A DNA stretch of 64,000 bases from Anaerolineaceae bacterium UBA1415 (GTDB taxonomy: Bacteria > Chloroflexota > Anaerolineae > Anaerolineales > Anaerolineaceae). The stretch spans positions 62,001-126,000 of the forward strand of contig DBPR01000021.1 of assembly GCA_002305635.1 (NCBI GenBank), written 5' to 3'. Shown one piece after another: positions 27,367-36,303 of this stretch. The first letter of the stretch is position 1. Each line of letters opens with the position of its first letter. Below the pieces are notes generated by a model that saw only the letters and a program-made list of their open reading frames with translations, searched no databases and was not told where the DNA came from. The position numbers and the translations under genes were made by a program.

Positions 27367-27534
27367 TACCGAATAGAGGCGCGGCGGATCGCGTAGGGAC
27401 TTCGCAGGTTCCCAGGACTGGGAGAAGAAACAAATTATCCGTCGCCGAAAGGGCAAGGGAGAGTCCTCTCCTCTACCTTGGTGCGCCGAACCAAGTACGG
27501 CCACTGTCATGCATATTGCATGGAGCGCTATGTG
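27367..27534 (+). promoter_or_regulatory. Lysine riboswitch (L box) upstream of lysine-fermentation operon
   Basis: Conserved L-box elements occur in the right order: AATAGAGGCGCG (27372-27383, 5' side of P1 and the P1/P2 junction), GATCGCGTAGGGA, the CGCCGAAAG block (27443-27451), CACTGTC (27502-27508), helix P5 ATGCA/TGCAT (27509-27521), then GGAGCGCTAT closing P1. The order and wording parallel the B. subtilis lysC and Thermotoga aptamers as I know them. P1 is short: ATAG 27373-27376 with CTAT 27528-27531. It senses lysine in the nascent mRNA and controls kal-kce-kdd and the genes beyond. The 3' P1 strand is also the 5' arm of the following terminator. Confidence 0.92.
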
Positions 27535-27559
27535 ATCTTTTGACACATGGCGTTTTTTT
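27526..27559 (+). terminator. Riboswitch expression-platform terminator
   Basis: CGCTATGTG (27526-27534) pairs over nine base pairs with CACATGGCG (27544-27552) around loop ATCTTTTGA, followed by seven T. Its 5' arm contains the CTAT needed for aptamer helix P1, so aptamer closure and terminator are mutually exclusive. Lysine binding should therefore allow read-through. Confidence 0.88.
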
Positions 27560-27576
27560 AATTGAAAGGAGATGGA

Positions 27577-27966
27577 ATGTCTGAAGAAGTAGTAATTAGA
27601 TTGAGAATTGGTGCAGAACATGCCCACTATGGCGGTGGTTTGGTGGATGGAGCCTTTCTCACCAAGCTGTTTGGCGATGTCGCCACTGAGTTGTTGATCC
27701 GCCGCGATGGCGATGAAGGGCTTTTCAGAGCCTACGACAGCATCGAATTCCTGGCCCCGGTTTATGCCGGAGATTTTATTGAAGCCAAAGGAAGCATTAC
27801 CAGTGAAGGCAACACTTCCCGAAAAATGGTCTTCGAGGCCTGGAAAGTCATCGCGCCGCGCCCTGATCTCTCTGATTCGGCCGCCGAAGTTCTGGCAGAA
27901 CCTGTTTTGTGTTGTCGTGCCAGCGGTACCTGCGTGACCCCCAAGAACAAACAACGCCTTGGTTAA
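27577..27966 (+). CDS. kal: 3-Aminobutyryl-CoA ammonia-lyase
   Basis: 129-residue hotdog-fold enzyme that removes ammonia from L-3-aminobutyryl-CoA to give crotonyl-CoA in lysine fermentation. The small size, the [20 protein letters not shown] segment and [15 protein letters not shown] near the end are typical of the family, and its place directly before kce and kdd agrees. AAAGGAG at 27566-27572 selects the ATG at 27577 over the TTG five codons upstream. It is the first gene after the lysine riboswitch. Confidence 0.93.
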   Translation: MSEEVVIRLRIGAEHAHYGGGLVDGAFLTKLFGDVATELLIRRDGDEGLFRAYDSIEFLAPVYAGDFIEAKGSITSEGNTSRKMVFEAWKVIAPRPDLSDSAAEVLAEPVLCCRASGTCVTPKNKQRLG

Positions 27967-27998
27967 TCAAGGTAGAAATTATCAAAGGAGAGAGTTTT

Positions 27999-28832
27999 AT
28001 GAGTAATAACAAAGTCATCATCACCGCTGCGATCAGCGGTGCTGAAGTTACCCAGGAAATGAACCCCGCTGTTCCTTATACGATTGAAGATTATGTGCGC
28101 GAAGCCAAAGGCGCTTACGAAGCCGGCGCTGCCATTATTCATCTTCATGCCCGTTTTGATGACGGCACCCCAACGCAGGACCGCGAACGCTTCCGCGTGA
28201 TCATCGACGCGATCCAAAAAGCCTGCCCCGATGCCATCATCCAGCCCTCCACCGGTGGAGCCACTGGCATGACCGCTGACGAACGTCTGCAACCCACTGA
28301 GCTAAACCCCGAAATGGCAAGCCTGGACTGCGGCACAATGAATTTTGGCGGCGATGAAATTTTTGTCAATACTGAAAACATGATCATCGAGTTTGCTGCC
28401 CGTATGAACGAACGCGGCATCAAGCCAGAGCTGGAATGCTTTGATAAAAGTCATGTCGATATGGCACTGCGCCTGGTTCGCAAAGGTCACATCAAGCCTC
28501 CGCTGCACTTCAATTTCGTTCTGGGCGTCAATGGCGGCGCGACTGGCACTCCCCGCGATCTGCTCTTCCTGACCGAGTCGATTCCGGCTGATGCCACCTT
28601 CACTGTTACCGGTGTCGGACGCTGCCAGCTGGACATGAACGTGATGGGCATGATCCTTGGCGGCCACGTTCGCGTTGGTTTTGAGGACAATCTAAAATAC
28701 AATCGCGAGCGCAATGGCGTCTCGAACGCGGAATTTGTTGAACGAATTGTTCGCATCGCGAAAGAACTGAATAAAGAAATTGCCACGCCAGAAGAAGCAA
28801 GAGAGATCCTGCACCTGCCTGCGCGTGCATAA
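27999..28832 (+). CDS. kce: 3-Keto-5-aminohexanoate cleavage enzyme
   Basis: 277-residue zinc-dependent TIM barrel of the BKACE (DUF849) family. It condenses 3-keto-5-aminohexanoate with acetyl-CoA and cleaves the product to acetoacetate and 3-aminobutyryl-CoA. The zinc ligands lie in AAIIHLHAR near residue 50, followed by QPSTGGATGM and LDCGTMNFGG. The true start is the ATG at 27999 with AAAGGAGAG before it; an upstream in-frame codon would run into kal. It is 32 bases after kal. Confidence 0.95.
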   Translation: MSNNKVIITAAISGAEVTQEMNPAVPYTIEDYVREAKGAYEAGAAIIHLHARFDDGTPTQDRERFRVIIDAIQKACPDAIIQPSTGGATGMTADERLQPTELNPEMASLDCGTMNFGGDEIFVNTENMIIEFAARMNERGIKPELECFDKSHVDMALRLVRKGHIKPPLHFNFVLGVNGGATGTPRDLLFLTESIPADATFTVTGVGRCQLDMNVMGMILGGHVRVGFEDNLKYNRERNGVSNAEFVERIVRIAKELNKEIATPEEAREILHLPARA

Positions 28833-28861
28833 TTAATTAACATTTTCGGAGGAAAAGTTTT

Positions 28862-29899
28862 ATGGCAATGGGTAACAAGTACGGCGCGCATCGCGTAATT
28901 GAACCAAAAGGATTGCTTCCGCAAGCCGCGCAAAAGATCGACAACAATATGGAGATCTATGACAATGAAATTTTGATCGACGTTTCTGCGTTAAACATCG
29001 ATTCAGCCAGCTTCAGACAGCTTTGGACTGCATCTGAGCAGGACGAAACTCGCCTGCGTGAAATGATCCTTGGTATCGTTGGCGAACGAGGCAAAATGCA
29101 GAACCCCGTCACCGGTTCTGGCGGCATGCTGATGGGCAGCGTCGCGAAAATTGGCCCGGCACTGCAGCATCGCAAGGATATTAAAGTTGGTGATCGTATC
29201 GCCTCTTTGGTGTCCCTTTCTCTGACGCCTCTTTATATTGAAGAAATTCTGGCTGTTCACCCTGAGATCGATCGTGTTGACATCAAAGGCCAGGCGATCC
29301 TCTTCGAAAGCGGTATTTACGCCAAGCTGCCCGATGACATGCCCGAAGCTCTGGCATTGGCTGCGCTTGACGTGGCTGGCGCGCCTGCGCAGACCGCGAA
29401 TATCGTCAAACCCGGTGATTCAGTGCTCATCCTTGGCGCCGGTGGCAAGAGCGGTATGCTCTGTGGTTACGAAGCCATGAAACGTGTTGGCCCCTGCGGC
29501 AACGTTGTAGGCATGAGCCGCAACGATCGTCCTGAAAGAACCTTGCTGGATAATCATTTCGTTCATAAATTCTTTGTTGCCAGCGCCACGAATCCTGTGG
29601 AAGTGCTTGAAAAAGCGCTCGAATGCAACGACGGCAAGGAATACGATGTCGCAATCAATGTTGTCAACATCGAAGGCACTGAAATGTCCACCATTCTGCC
29701 TGTTCGCGATGGCGGTTTGGTCTACTTCTTCAGCATGGCAACCAGCTTTACCCGCGCGGCATTGGGCGCTGAAGGCATCGGCAAAGACGTCACCATGATG
29801 ATCGGCAATGGTTACACCCGCAACCACGCGGAGATCACTATTCAGGAATTGCGTGAATCGAAGGCACTGCGCGAAATTTTCGAGAAGAATTACGTTTAA
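28862..29899 (+). CDS. kdd: L-erythro-3,5-diaminohexanoate dehydrogenase
   Basis: 345 residues. Oxidatively deaminates 3,5-diaminohexanoate to 3-keto-5-aminohexanoate with NAD(P)+. A medium-chain-dehydrogenase-like Rossmann core is seen in VKPGDSVLILGAGGKSGMLC near residue 180, preceded by the family-specific ILIDVSALNIDSASFRQL and GERGKMQNPVTGSGGMLMG. GGAGGAAAAG precedes the ATG. Position between kce and kamA matches clusters in Fusobacterium and Clostridium. A strong hairpin with a T-run follows. Confidence 0.94.
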   Translation: MAMGNKYGAHRVIEPKGLLPQAAQKIDNNMEIYDNEILIDVSALNIDSASFRQLWTASEQDETRLREMILGIVGERGKMQNPVTGSGGMLMGSVAKIGPALQHRKDIKVGDRIASLVSLSLTPLYIEEILAVHPEIDRVDIKGQAILFESGIYAKLPDDMPEALALAALDVAGAPAQTANIVKPGDSVLILGAGGKSGMLCGYEAMKRVGPCGNVVGMSRNDRPERTLLDNHFVHKFFVASATNPVEVLEKALECNDGKEYDVAINVVNIEGTEMSTILPVRDGGLVYFFSMATSFTRAALGAEGIGKDVTMMIGNGYTRNHAEITIQELRESKALREIFEKNYV

Positions 29900-29907
29900 T
29901 TATAGAT

Positions 29908-29942
29908 AAAGCTGCTATTCTCACATGGATAGCAGCTTTTTT
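29908..29942 (+). terminator. Intrinsic terminator inside the lysine operon (kdd/kamA)
   Basis: AAAGCTGCTAT pairs with ATAGCAGCTTT over 11 base pairs around a ten-base loop, then T continues to 29942. The kamA ATG lies 24 bases later, which leaves no room for a separate promoter, so kamA must be expressed by read-through. Confidence 0.85.
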
Positions 29943-29965
29943 AGACCATTAGAAGGAGCCAGGCA

Positions 29966-31249
29966 ATGAACGCCGAAGAAAAATATATTAACACGAAGGG
30001 GGAAGCCAGACGGCGCGAACTCTTCCCTGATATTCCTGATGAAAAGTGGAACGACTGGCATTGGCAGGTTTCGCATCGTATTTCGGATGTCGATACGCTC
30101 AAAAAGTATCTGCCGCTCACACCGGAAGAAGAAGAAGGCTGCCGCAAAGCCCTTGAAAACTTCCGTATGGCTATCACCCCCTATTATCTGTCGTTGATCG
30201 ATCCCAATGATCCCAACGACCCGGTTAGAAAACAAGCTGTACCAACCGGCGACGAAGCCTACCGAAGTCCGGAAGACCTCTTGGACCCCCTGGAAGAAGA
30301 TGGCGATTCCCCTGTGACCGGTCTGACGCACCGCTACCCGGACCGCGTGCTGTTTTTGATCACAGACATGTGCGCGATGTATTGCCGCCATTGCACCCGA
30401 AGGCGCCTGGCTGGTCAAAAAGACGGCGCCCGTACACGCCAGCAGATCGACGCCTGCATCGATTACATCCGCCGTACTCCTGAAGTACGCGATGTTTTGC
30501 TGTCTGGCGGTGACGCACTGTTAATGAGCGATGACCGACTCGAATACATCCTTTCCGAGCTGCGCAAGATCGAACACGTAGAGATCATTCGCATTGGCAC
30601 GCGTACTCCTGTCGTATTGCCGCAGCGTATTACAGCGGAATTTTGTGCGATGATCCGAAAATACCATCCCGTCTGGCTCAACACACACTTCAACCATTTT
30701 AACGAGATCACACCGGATTCCAGACGCGCCACGACCATGCTGGCTGATGCCGGAGTACAGCTTGGCAATCAGTCTGTCTTGTTGCGTGGTGTGAATGACT
30801 GTGTTCATGTGATGCGCAAACTGGTCAATGGGCTGGCATACATTCGCGTACGCCCGTACTACATCTACCAATGCGATCTTTCGCTTGGGCTTTCCCACTT
30901 CCGCACACCGGTCGCGAAAGGGCTCGAGATCATTGAAGGACTGCGTGGCCACACCTCCGGTTTTTGTGTTCCGACCTATGTGGTTGATGCCCCAGGCGGC
31001 GGCGGAAAGATTCCGGTCATGCCCGATTACATGATCTCACAAAATGCTGATCACATTGTCCTGCGCAACTTTGAAGGCGTGATCACAACCTACAAAGAGC
31101 CGGGAGAATACAAAAACAACTGCCAGTGCCCGGTATGCCGTGGTGAAGAAAAAGTTGAAATGGTCGGTGTTGCCCGCTTGTTGGCTGGTCAACAAATGAC
31201 GCTGGAGCCAACCGGTCTACTGCGCAACCGCCGCAAACACAAGGAGTGA
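29966..31249 (+). CDS. kamA: Lysine 2,3-aminomutase
   Basis: 427-residue radical-SAM, PLP-dependent enzyme converting L-lysine to L-beta-lysine, the first fermentation step. The radical-SAM cluster ligands are Cys136, Cys140 and Cys143 in DMCAMYCRHCTRRR. The PLP lysine is in APGGGGKIPVMP. SGGDALLMSD and LNTHFNHFNEIT are family blocks. A C-terminal CQCPVCRG metal-binding pair matches the zinc site of clostridial enzymes. AGAAGGAG precedes the ATG. The next gene's GTG start overlaps its TGA. Confidence 0.96.
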   Translation: MNAEEKYINTKGEARRRELFPDIPDEKWNDWHWQVSHRISDVDTLKKYLPLTPEEEEGCRKALENFRMAITPYYLSLIDPNDPNDPVRKQAVPTGDEAYRSPEDLLDPLEEDGDSPVTGLTHRYPDRVLFLITDMCAMYCRHCTRRRLAGQKDGARTRQQIDACIDYIRRTPEVRDVLLSGGDALLMSDDRLEYILSELRKIEHVEIIRIGTRTPVVLPQRITAEFCAMIRKYHPVWLNTHFNHFNEITPDSRRATTMLADAGVQLGNQSVLLRGVNDCVHVMRKLVNGLAYIRVRPYYIYQCDLSLGLSHFRTPVAKGLEIIEGLRGHTSGFCVPTYVVDAPGGGGKIPVMPDYMISQNADHIVLRNFEGVITTYKEPGEYKNNCQCPVCRGEEKVEMVGVARLLAGQQMTLEPTGLLRNRRKHKE

Positions 31250-32343
31250 GAACGATCAACACGGACGCGTTGGTGAACAATGCCAGACAATCCATTGTAA
31301 AACTGGCTGGTTTGGATAGGCTGCATTCCCTGGCGATCATTGGATTGTCGAAGAATGCCGGTAAGACGACTTGCCTCAATCACATCATTGCTGATTGGCA
31401 GGCCAGCCGCCAAACGCGTCCGTTGGCTCTGACTTCGATTGGTCGGGACGGTGAAAGCGAAGATATCCTTAGCGGTCGTGCCAAACCCCGCATATATATT
31501 CCAGCCGGAACACTCATCGCAACGGCTGAAGGTTCCTTGCAGCGCTGCGACGCCTTGCTGGAAATCCTTGATCTAAGTGATATCAGAACGCCAATCGGTG
31601 AAGTGGTTCTTTGCCGTGCTTTAAGTGACGGTTATGTGGAACTGGCAGGTCCTTCGTCTTCTGATGAGATGGATCATATCGCTGATCTGGTGCGCCAGCA
31701 CGAACCGGACTGTCTGTTCATCGTTGATGGAGCACTGTCCAGACGCTCGCATGTAGGTTCTGGTCGTAATGAAGCCACGATTCTGGCAGTCAGCGCTGAA
31801 ACTTCCACCAATCCTCGAATCCTGGCTGAAAAGACCAGATTTGCCCTTGATGTTTTGCAAAGTCCTGCAGTTGAAGTTGAAATTAAAGAACATATTCATA
31901 GCAAATTGGATAAATACCTACGCGCAAGCGCATTATTTATTAAGGGTAAATGCGATGTATTCGATGTTGAAGTCCTTGAGACTCCTTCCCTCGTCGGTTT
32001 TGGACATGAGATCGCCGAAAAGATAACTGATGGGACGAATTTCCTCTTCTTAAAAGGAGCGATCACCGATCAGGTCATCGCTCAATTTTTGAAAGAAGAA
32101 AATTTCAAAAACCTGACACTGATCGCCGAAGACGGAACAAGATTGTTTTTGAAACCCGAAAGCATCCGAAAGCTTTCCGCCAAAAGCATTGACCTTAAGG
32201 TTCTCAACAGGCTCGATGTCCGTTTGGTCTGTCTGAACCCTATCCATGCCAACAACCAGTTCATCAGTAGTGAGAGATTACTGGCAGAACTGCAGCAAAG
32301 TGTCGATGTGTCTGTAGTCGATCTTGGCCCAGCCAATATGTGA
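31246..32343 (+). CDS. kamB: KamB-like protein of lysine fermentation clusters, putative P-loop NTPase
   Basis: 365 residues. A Walker A-like motif, IIGLSKNAGKTTCLNHII, lies at about residues 31-48, followed by acidic CLFIVDGALSRRSHVGSGRN that could act as Walker B. The rest is unlike any enzyme I can name. Genes called kamB and kamC sit between kamA and kamDE in Fusobacterium and other lysine fermenters; their roles are not settled, and a chaperone or reactivation role for the B12-dependent aminomutase has been suggested. The GTG start overlaps the kamA stop and no separate ribosome site is needed. Confidence 0.8.
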   Translation: MRTINTDALVNNARQSIVKLAGLDRLHSLAIIGLSKNAGKTTCLNHIIADWQASRQTRPLALTSIGRDGESEDILSGRAKPRIYIPAGTLIATAEGSLQRCDALLEILDLSDIRTPIGEVVLCRALSDGYVELAGPSSSDEMDHIADLVRQHEPDCLFIVDGALSRRSHVGSGRNEATILAVSAETSTNPRILAEKTRFALDVLQSPAVEVEIKEHIHSKLDKYLRASALFIKGKCDVFDVEVLETPSLVGFGHEIAEKITDGTNFLFLKGAITDQVIAQFLKEENFKNLTLIAEDGTRLFLKPESIRKLSAKSIDLKVLNRLDVRLVCLNPIHANNQFISSERLLAELQQSVDVSVVDLGPANM

Positions 32344-32350
32344 GAGCCAA

Positions 32351-33883
32351 ATGAAGACGCATGTCATGATCTCCCAGGAATTATTAAAGCAAATTGGTGT
32401 TACAGCGCTAACCGAAGCCTGCAATTGCCGCACCCCGCAGGGACGCAGGCTTAAAAATGCTTTGGTCTTCTACCCACCCTCGCGGATCGATGAACTGCAA
32501 AAAGAATTTCAGGCTATCGATAATTTACGCGCTCTTATTGCAGCCAATCATCCCGAAGTGATCGAGGCGCAAACACAGCTAAGCAGACTGCGGGAATTAC
32601 GTGGGACGCTTTCGCGCATTGAAAAAAGAGGCTTGTTAGACGACACTGAGTTCTTTGAGCTGAAAAGCGCCTTAAAAATATTCTTCTGGATCAGCAGGTT
32701 GAAAACTTTGCTCAACGCTGCTGGTTTGCACTTTATGGTAACAAAAGAAGCATCAAAGCTCCTGGATCCTGCTGGAAGCGGCAATCCCGCCTTCCACATT
32801 TACAGCGCTTATTCTCCCGAACTGGCTGAAATTCGGCAGGAAAAGAAAGACCTTGAGCGAACAATTGCGCTTGAAAAAGGCAGTCAAAGGCAAACGCTGC
32901 TCAGACAGCGAACATTATTGGTCGAGAGAGAAGATCAACTTGAAAATGGCATCAGAATGGAATTAAGCGAAAAGCTGCTTGAATGGCTGCCGGAAATGCA
33001 GCACAATACCGAAACCTGTGCCTTGCTTGATTTTCGGATTGCAAAAGCTGAACTCGCTCTTCGCTGGAATGGTGTTTTACCCGCCCTGATTGCGACGAGT
33101 GAAGCTCCAACGCTGATCGAAAACGCCTCTCATCCTGTCATCGCAGAGATGCTTGAAATTCAAGGCCAGCAATTCACGCCGGTTAGCATCGAGTTGCATA
33201 AGGGAGCGACCGTTTTGAGTGGCGCGAACATGGGCGGCAAAAGTATTGCTCTAAAAACAGTGTTTCTTGCCCTCCTGATGTGCCAACTGGGATATTTCCC
33301 GGTATGTGAGAGCATCCAGACCCCGCTCTTTGATTTTATGGCTTTTCAATCAAGTCAGGATGGCGACCTCAACCGCGGTCTGTCCTCTTTTGGGCTTGAG
33401 GCGGTTCAAATCCGTGAACACCATCGCCGATCTCAGTCCGAAGATGGGTTGATCATCATGGACGAACCATGCCGGGGAACTAATCCCACCGAAGCGACTG
33501 CGATTGTGCAGGCGCTTTGCAATGTATACGGAAAATCATCCAGCAGGTTTTTTATTGCGACGCATTACCAGGTCAAGTCCAATCCTGGCATACGCTTTTA
33601 TCAGGTGCGGGGAATTTGCAGCGACGCCCTGGCAGAGCTGCCACCCCATCAGCTTAAAGCCCTTTCAAAAAAGGACAAAACAGATCATGTATCCTTCGAT
33701 CCGCATGAAGATATCTCACGCGTTCGAAGAATACAAAGTTTAATGGATTATCGCCTTGAAGAGATCAATGAAAATTCCCAGATACCTTCAGGAGCGATTA
33801 AAATTGCCGAACTGCTTGGCGTGGATCAGGAACTTCTCCACGAAATGGAAACAGTCCGGCAGGAGGAAGAATGGCAAAACTAA
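32351..33883 (+). CDS. kamC: KamC-like protein with MutS-type ATPase domain
   Basis: 510 residues. The C-terminal 250 are a MutS-family ATPase: Walker A VLSGANMGGKSIALKT, Walker B LIIMDEPCRGTNPTEA and FFIATHYQ. The N-terminal half is helical, and the MutS mismatch-binding and connector domains are absent, so DNA repair is unlikely. The ATG at 32351 lies 7 bases after the kamB stop. The 3' end overlaps kamD by 13 bases. With KamB it is a candidate for ATP-driven reactivation of lysine 5,6-aminomutase, comparable in logic to MutL-like or DDR-type B12 reactivases. That is inference. Confidence 0.8.
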   Translation: MKTHVMISQELLKQIGVTALTEACNCRTPQGRRLKNALVFYPPSRIDELQKEFQAIDNLRALIAANHPEVIEAQTQLSRLRELRGTLSRIEKRGLLDDTEFFELKSALKIFFWISRLKTLLNAAGLHFMVTKEASKLLDPAGSGNPAFHIYSAYSPELAEIRQEKKDLERTIALEKGSQRQTLLRQRTLLVEREDQLENGIRMELSEKLLEWLPEMQHNTETCALLDFRIAKAELALRWNGVLPALIATSEAPTLIENASHPVIAEMLEIQGQQFTPVSIELHKGATVLSGANMGGKSIALKTVFLALLMCQLGYFPVCESIQTPLFDFMAFQSSQDGDLNRGLSSFGLEAVQIREHHRRSQSEDGLIIMDEPCRGTNPTEATAIVQALCNVYGKSSSRFFIATHYQVKSNPGIRFYQVRGICSDALAELPPHQLKALSKKDKTDHVSFDPHEDISRVRRIQSLMDYRLEEINENSQIPSGAIKIAELLGVDQELLHEMETVRQEEEWQN

Positions 33884-35481
33884 GATTGGATTGGGATAAA
33901 GTTAATAAGGCGCGTGATGCCGCAAAACAAATCGCGGAAGATACGCATAACTACACGCAACAGTTTACAACTTCCACGGTAGAGCGTTCCATCTGCAGAC
34001 TTCTCGGAATTGATGGCGTCGATGCCATGGATGTACCGCTGCCTAATGTAGTGGTAGAACATCTGGCCGCGCGTCAGTTATTAGGCCACGGCACCAGCTT
34101 TTGGTTGGGCCAGGCCGCAATTTCTCTTGGTAAAGAACCGCAGGAAATTGCTGAAATGATCACAGGGGGCGAACTTGACCTCAGTCAAACAGAGCCGGTC
34201 GATCCTTTTGAAATTCGCCTTTGGGCAGAAAAAAAAGCTGAAGAAGCCGTCGCGAAAATCCATCACAACCGAATTATTCGTGAAGAAAAGCTGCGCGAAT
34301 ACGGAGATAAAACCGGCCCATTGCTTTATGTGATCGTGGCCACCGGCAATATTTACGAGGATATTGTCCAGGCGAAAGCCGCCGCCAAACAAGGCGCGGA
34401 CGTCATTGCCGTCATTCGTACCACCGGACAGAGTTTGCTCGATTATGTCCCCTACGGCGCGACCACAGAAGGTTTTGGCGGCACGATGGCTACCCAGGAA
34501 AACTTCCGTCTGATGCGAGCCGCCCTGGATGAATCCGGTGAAGAGCTTGGACGCTACATTCGCTTATGCAACTATTGCTCTGGCCTTTGTATGCCAGAAA
34601 TTGCGGTCATGGGCGCGTTTGAGCGTCTGGATGTCATGTTGAATGACGCCTTATACGGCATACTTTTCCGCGACATCAACATGCAGCGCACGCTTATCGA
34701 CCAGTCTTTCTCCCGAATGGTCAATGCCGCGGCGGGAATCATCATTAATACCGGTGAAGATAATTACCTGACCACCGCTGACGCCTATGAAGAAGCGCAC
34801 ACAGTTCTGGCTTCGCAATTGATCAATGAACAATTCGCGCTCAAAGCGGGCATGCCGGAGGAGCAGATGGGTTTGGGGCATGCCTTTGAAATGAACCCTG
34901 AGCTTAAAAATGCTTTCTTATATGAGTTCGCCCAGGCACAAATGGCCAGACAGATATTCCCGAACGCGCCCTTAAAATATATGCCGCCAACTAAATTTAA
35001 GACCGGCGATATCTTCAAAGGCCATGTACAGGATGCCCTCTTCAACATGATCACCGTCATCAGTCATCAGCAGATCCATCTGCTCGGCATGCTGACCGAA
35101 GCGATTCACACCCCATTCATGTCGGATCGCGCGCTGGCAATTGCCAACGCCCGTTACATCGCCACCAGTATGGCGGATTTCGGTGATGACATTGAATTCC
35201 GCGCAGGCGGCATCATGGAACAGCGCGCCAACGAAGTGCTTGATCTCGCTCTTGATTTATTACAAAATATCAAACGCGATGGTCTTTTCAGAACCCTTGA
35301 AGAAGGTAAATTTGCTGGGATCAAACGCCCATTCGAAGGCGGCAAAGGACTGGCAGGCGTTGTTCTGAAGGAGGAACAGTACCTGAATCCTTTTGTCGAT
35401 CTTCTGATGGAAGAAGCCAGATCGGGTTCTGAAAGGTATCACCAGCACAAAAAATCCGATCAAGGAGAAAATTATGAGTAG
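33871..35481 (+). CDS. kamD: Lysine 5,6-aminomutase alpha subunit
   Basis: 536 residues, catalytic TIM-barrel subunit of the adenosylcobalamin- and PLP-dependent enzyme that moves the terminal amino group of beta-lysine (or D-lysine) from C6 to C5. Its N terminus (LRLDWDKVNKARDAAKQIAE) and blocks such as IRTTGQSLLDYVPYGATTEG and LCNYCSGLCMPEIAVMGAFE are typical. AGGAGGAAG precedes the ATG and lies in the end of kamC. The stop overlaps kamE by 8 bases, consistent with an obligate heterodimer. Confidence 0.96.
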   Translation: MAKLRLDWDKVNKARDAAKQIAEDTHNYTQQFTTSTVERSICRLLGIDGVDAMDVPLPNVVVEHLAARQLLGHGTSFWLGQAAISLGKEPQEIAEMITGGELDLSQTEPVDPFEIRLWAEKKAEEAVAKIHHNRIIREEKLREYGDKTGPLLYVIVATGNIYEDIVQAKAAAKQGADVIAVIRTTGQSLLDYVPYGATTEGFGGTMATQENFRLMRAALDESGEELGRYIRLCNYCSGLCMPEIAVMGAFERLDVMLNDALYGILFRDINMQRTLIDQSFSRMVNAAAGIIINTGEDNYLTTADAYEEAHTVLASQLINEQFALKAGMPEEQMGLGHAFEMNPELKNAFLYEFAQAQMARQIFPNAPLKYMPPTKFKTGDIFKGHVQDALFNMITVISHQQIHLLGMLTEAIHTPFMSDRALAIANARYIATSMADFGDDIEFRAGGIMEQRANEVLDLALDLLQNIKRDGLFRTLEEGKFAGIKRPFEGGKGLAGVVLKEEQYLNPFVDLLMEEARSGSERYHQHKKSDQGENYE

Positions 35482-36262
35482 CGGACTTTACTCAACGAAA
35501 AAAACCGATTTCGATACGACGCTTGATCTTACGCGGTTAAAACCATATGGCGATACCATGAATGATGGCAAGGTACAGCTTTCCTTCACCCTGCCTGTGC
35601 CTGACAGTGAAGTGGCGGTGGAAGCCGCAAAGCAACTCGCCGCGAAAATGGGACTTGTCGAACCAATGGTTGCCCACCACGCCCCACTGGATAAAAGCTA
35701 CAGCTTCTTCGTCGTTTACGGAAGCCTTGGCCACACAATAGACTACACGCATATCCATGTGGATTCGGTGGATGTCAATGTAATGACTATGGATGAGACG
35801 GATCAATTCATCCAGGATAATTTTGGGCGTAAATTGCGCGTTATTGGCGCAAGTACCGGAACAGATGCTCATACTGTTGGTATCGACGCGATCATGAACA
35901 TGAAAGGCTATGCCGGGCATTTTGGCCTGGAGCGGTATAAAATGATCGAAGCGCTCAACCTCGGCAGCCAGGTGACGAACGAGGACTTCATCCGCAAAGC
36001 CGTGGAGTTTAATGCCGATGTATTGTTGGTTTCACAGACGGTCACCCAGAAAAACGTTCATGTTCAAAACCTGACCGAACTTGTCGAACTGCTCGAGGCT
36101 GAAAGATTACGAAACAGATTCCTGCTGCTGATCGGCGGCCCGCGCATCACGCACGAATTAGCCAAAGAACTTGGCTGTGACGCTGGTTTTGGTCCTGGTA
36201 AATATGCTGATGATGTCGCCAGCTTTATGTGCGAAGAATTAGCTGCACGAATGCAGCAGTAA
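35474..36262 (+). CDS. kamE: Lysine 5,6-aminomutase beta subunit
   Basis: 262 residues, the cobalamin-binding subunit. The base-off B12 motif DxHxxG is DAHTVG at residues 131-136. Lys144 in MNMKGY is the residue that forms the PLP Schiff base in the C. sticklandii enzyme. The second Rossmann strand ends in LLIGGPRITHELAKELGCDA. GGAG precedes the ATG. It overlaps kamD by 8 bases. No B12 biosynthesis gene is in the window, so cobalamin must come from elsewhere in the genome or from uptake. Confidence 0.96.
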   Translation: MSSGLYSTKKTDFDTTLDLTRLKPYGDTMNDGKVQLSFTLPVPDSEVAVEAAKQLAAKMGLVEPMVAHHAPLDKSYSFFVVYGSLGHTIDYTHIHVDSVDVNVMTMDETDQFIQDNFGRKLRVIGASTGTDAHTVGIDAIMNMKGYAGHFGLERYKMIEALNLGSQVTNEDFIRKAVEFNADVLLVSQTVTQKNVHVQNLTELVELLEAERLRNRFLLLIGGPRITHELAKELGCDAGFGPGKYADDVASFMCEELAARMQQ

Positions 36263-36303
36263 TTGTTAACGTTTAAAAAACTGAAAACAGAAAGGTAGGA
36301 AAA

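Noticed and set aside
27349..27954. 201-codon open frame on the minus strand across the riboswitch and kal
   Set aside because: It is antisense to a recognised aptamer and to kal, with no recognisable protein features.
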